Source: JAKAVK01 sp964419095 (GTDB lineage Archaea; Micrarchaeota; Micrarchaeia; Micrarchaeales; CABMGC01). Taken from it: a DNA stretch of 7,858 bases. The notes beneath the pieces are model-generated. The model did not search any database. It was given only the letters and a program-made list of their open reading frames with translations, and had not been told where the DNA came from. Every line of letters begins with the position of its first letter. Positions within the stretch are counted from its first letter, which is position 1. The stretch lies in assembly GCA_964419095.1 (NCBI GenBank), contig CAYQOG010000034.1, positions 1 to 7,858 of the forward strand, given 5' to 3'. Shown here piece by piece: positions 6,436 through 7,858 of this stretch. The position numbers and the translations under genes are program-made.

Positions 6436-6445
6436 AAAACCGAAA
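6436..6445. promoter_or_regulatory. Distal copy of the putative operator half-site
   Basis: AAAACCGAAA is the exact reverse complement of TTTCGGTTTT at 6354-6363 and contains the third exact copy of the AACCGAAA octamer. It ends about 14 bases before the TATA-like box of the surface protein gene, a position where archaeal activators often bind. It mirrors the placement of the dyad next to the opposite promoter. Confidence 0.5.
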
Positions 6446-6459
6446 TATCATGTAGGGTA

Positions 6460-6467
6460 TTTATAAG
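6460..6467 (+). promoter_or_regulatory. TATA box of the surface protein gene
   Basis: TTTATAAG is a near-consensus archaeal TATA element. Its centre at about 6463 predicts transcription from about 6490. That leaves a leader of some 14 bases containing the Shine-Dalgarno site and puts the upstream in-frame ATG at 6486 outside the mRNA. Confidence 0.65.
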
Positions 6468-6493
6468 AAAAATACAGAAGGCTAAATGAGGGT

Positions 6494-6499
6494 AGGAGG
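6494..6499 (+). promoter_or_regulatory. Shine-Dalgarno site deciding the surface protein start
   Basis: AGGAGG lies four bases before ATG 6504. It favours this start over the in-frame ATG at 6486, whose use would place this site inside the coding sequence. Confidence 0.75.
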
Positions 6500-6503
6500 A
6501 CAT

Positions 6504-7796
6504 ATGAAGCGAAACGCCTTAAGATACGTGGCTATTGCGGCTATTTTGGTAATCGCCGCCATAGTCATAGCTTACTTCTTTACTGTTCACAATGGGGGAG
6601 TGGTCGTCCTGCAACTTACAGACCCACCACACGTTCCTGCAGGGACCACCTCTCTAGTGATATCGTACACTGCGGTGCAGCTCTTCGCCTCCAATTCTTC
6701 GGCATCATGGTGGATCAACTCCAGCGCATCAGGAAACCTTGATCTGATGAAGCTCCAGAACTTCAGCCAGACAATAGCGACGCTCAATATACCTGACGGG
6801 ACTGCGATAAGCAAAGTAAAGTTCAACATATCATCGGCAACAATAGAAATAAACGGGACTATATACAGGGTGACGCTGCCTAGCAACCAGATAAGCGCAT
6901 CAGTATTCGACAGCAGGGGCGTGAATGGAACGGCAATCATACTTTTGGACTTCTCCCCTACAATAGCAGAGGCATATGCGCAGAACTCTACAACATTCGT
7001 CCTGCTTCCCTATGTAACTGCAGTGCAGACGACAAAACAAAGCGATTCCTCTTCCAATTCGACCTTATACCTGCAGGTAGGCACTAGGCAGAGGCTCGAT
7101 CACGACGACATAATCATGATTAATCGTGCCACGCCTAACATAACCATAACGGACGAGGTTCTCTCATATGCAGGCAACCAGATCAGCTTCTCAGCTACTG
7201 TAAAGAACAATGCGAATCAGAGCGTTGATATTAGGAATGTGCTTCTTTACGGGAACGAGACTGCACGAATACACATACTGGTGCCTTTCATGGGACCGTT
7301 GAGCTCCAATGGCTACAACTATTCCGGTTCCGACAACGACAACGGAGGTTATCAGACTAAATCGTCCGGCAACTTCGATCTTGACATAGATCAGCAGTCT
7401 GCACGGGCGGCACTCTCCGACAAGCAGTGGCTCAACCAAGGCTCTTTCGAGCAAATGCATCTTGGCAGCGATGAGATACGCAACATAACGTATGACCTGA
7501 AGTACTACGACAACCTCACACTCGCTCAGACGCGGCTCGGAGTCATCGTATTTCATGTCAATGGCAACGGTGGCCTAACGCTTCCTTATGTGGGAGACGA
7601 GCATGTATCTTTGGGGTTTGAGGATCCAGGATACATGCTCTCTCCTGGGCATTCTGCCACGCTCACATTCTACGGCAATACCAGCATATTCGGGAACAGG
7701 ATAACGCTTGGCCTTATACCTGGAGAGACATACAGAATGGAGGTCGTAGGAACGGAAGGCGCGCATGCATCAGCCAACGTTATCGCAGGCTCCTGA
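6504..7796 (+). CDS. Membrane-anchored surface protein with DUF4382-like domain
   Basis: The 430-residue protein opens with a basic MKRNALRY and a hydrophobic helix at about 7-27, a signal anchor or uncleaved signal peptide; no lipobox is visible. Residues about 33-176 form a DUF4382-like beta domain (LQLTDPP, NLDLMKLQNFSQ, NIPDG, VLLPYVTAVQ) that aligns block by block with the ectodomain of the divergent regulator. A low-complexity Ser/Asn bridge (about 178-187) leads to a second beta-rich region to the C terminus, where GLIPGETYRMEVVG resembles the last strands of archaeal surface or pilin-like beta-sandwiches. About 15 N-x-S/T sequons and the absence of Cys fit a glycosylated extracytoplasmic protein. 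There is no C-terminal membrane helix. Function is unknown. It has its own promoter, flanked by a copy of the putative operator, so control by the divergent regulator is likely but inferred. Confidence 0.82.
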   Translation: MKRNALRYVAIAAILVIAAIVIAYFFTVHNGGVVVLQLTDPPHVPAGTTSLVISYTAVQLFASNSSASWWINSSASGNLDLMKLQNFSQTIATLNIPDGTAISKVKFNISSATIEINGTIYRVTLPSNQISASVFDSRGVNGTAIILLDFSPTIAEAYAQNSTTFVLLPYVTAVQTTKQSDSSSNSTLYLQVGTRQRLDHDDIIMINRATPNITITDEVLSYAGNQISFSATVKNNANQSVDIRNVLLYGNETARIHILVPFMGPLSSNGYNYSGSDNDNGGYQTKSSGNFDLDIDQQSARAALSDKQWLNQGSFEQMHLGSDEIRNITYDLKYYDNLTLAQTRLGVIVFHVNGNGGLTLPYVGDEHVSLGFEDPGYMLSPGHSATLTFYGNTSIFGNRITLGLIPGETYRMEVVGTEGAHASANVIAGS

Positions 7797-7825
7797 AATC
7801 GGTTATCCGCAGCCTCGGGAAACGC

Positions 7826-7832
7826 TTTTATA
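7826..7832 (+). promoter_or_regulatory. TATA box for a gene starting at the window edge
   Basis: TTTTATA lies in the 62-base stretch after the surface protein gene. Its centre is 26 bases before an ATG at 7855-7857, the exact spacing seen at the cca gene. This predicts a leaderless plus-strand gene that continues beyond the window; only its first codon is visible, so no product can be named. Confidence 0.5.
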
Positions 7833-7858
7833 CCTCAACTGCCTATCTATCTTCATGC

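Noticed and set aside
1..7858. CRISPR array, insertion sequence, integrase or attachment site
   Set aside because: I saw no regularly spaced repeats, transposase or integrase motifs, or a duplicated tRNA 3' end; the gene content looks chromosomal.

Overview
The window looks like part of an archaeal chromosome, possibly from a small-genome DPANN-type lineage such as Micrarchaeota; the lineage is a guess. The archaeal call rests on four things. There is an archaeal-type (class I) CCA-adding enzyme. The tRNA gene has no encoded CCA. TATA-like boxes sit about 26 bases before start codons, with no Shine-Dalgarno site at some of them, which suggests leaderless mRNAs. Membrane proteins have ectodomains full of N-glycosylation sequons. 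Frequent ATA (Ile) and AGG/AGA (Arg) codons fit.

Layout, left to right. A tRNA-Ala(CGC) gene on the minus strand (2-73) lies head to head with a plus-strand cluster: the CCA-adding enzyme (133-1512), a J-domain co-chaperone (1537-2343) and a histidine phosphatase of the phosphoglycerate mutase family (2346-2951). The phosphatase frame is broken twice, in two homopolymer runs that cancel each other. A converging minus-strand cluster ends in the same 6-base CTATAG that ends the phosphatase. Read in its own direction it encodes a membrane-tethered winged-helix regulator (6297-4873), a threonine synthase-like PLP enzyme (4854-3745) and a multi-Cys zinc-binding protein with a C-terminal winged helix (3743-2946). 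Spacings of 18 and 1 nt suggest one transcript.

Divergent from the regulator, across a 206-bp gap, is a plus-strand gene (6504-7796) for an N-terminally anchored, heavily sequon-bearing surface protein. Its first ectodomain is visibly homologous to the regulator's own ectodomain (both DUF4382-like). The gap holds four copies of an AACCGAAA-type octamer, two of them forming a dyad, placed just outside the promoter of each gene. The inferred system is a one-component transmembrane sensor and regulator that controls itself, its operon and a divergent surface protein sharing its sensing fold. The window ends with a TATA-like box 26 bases before an ATG at 7855, probably the leaderless start of another gene.

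Everything is read by eye; no homology search was run.
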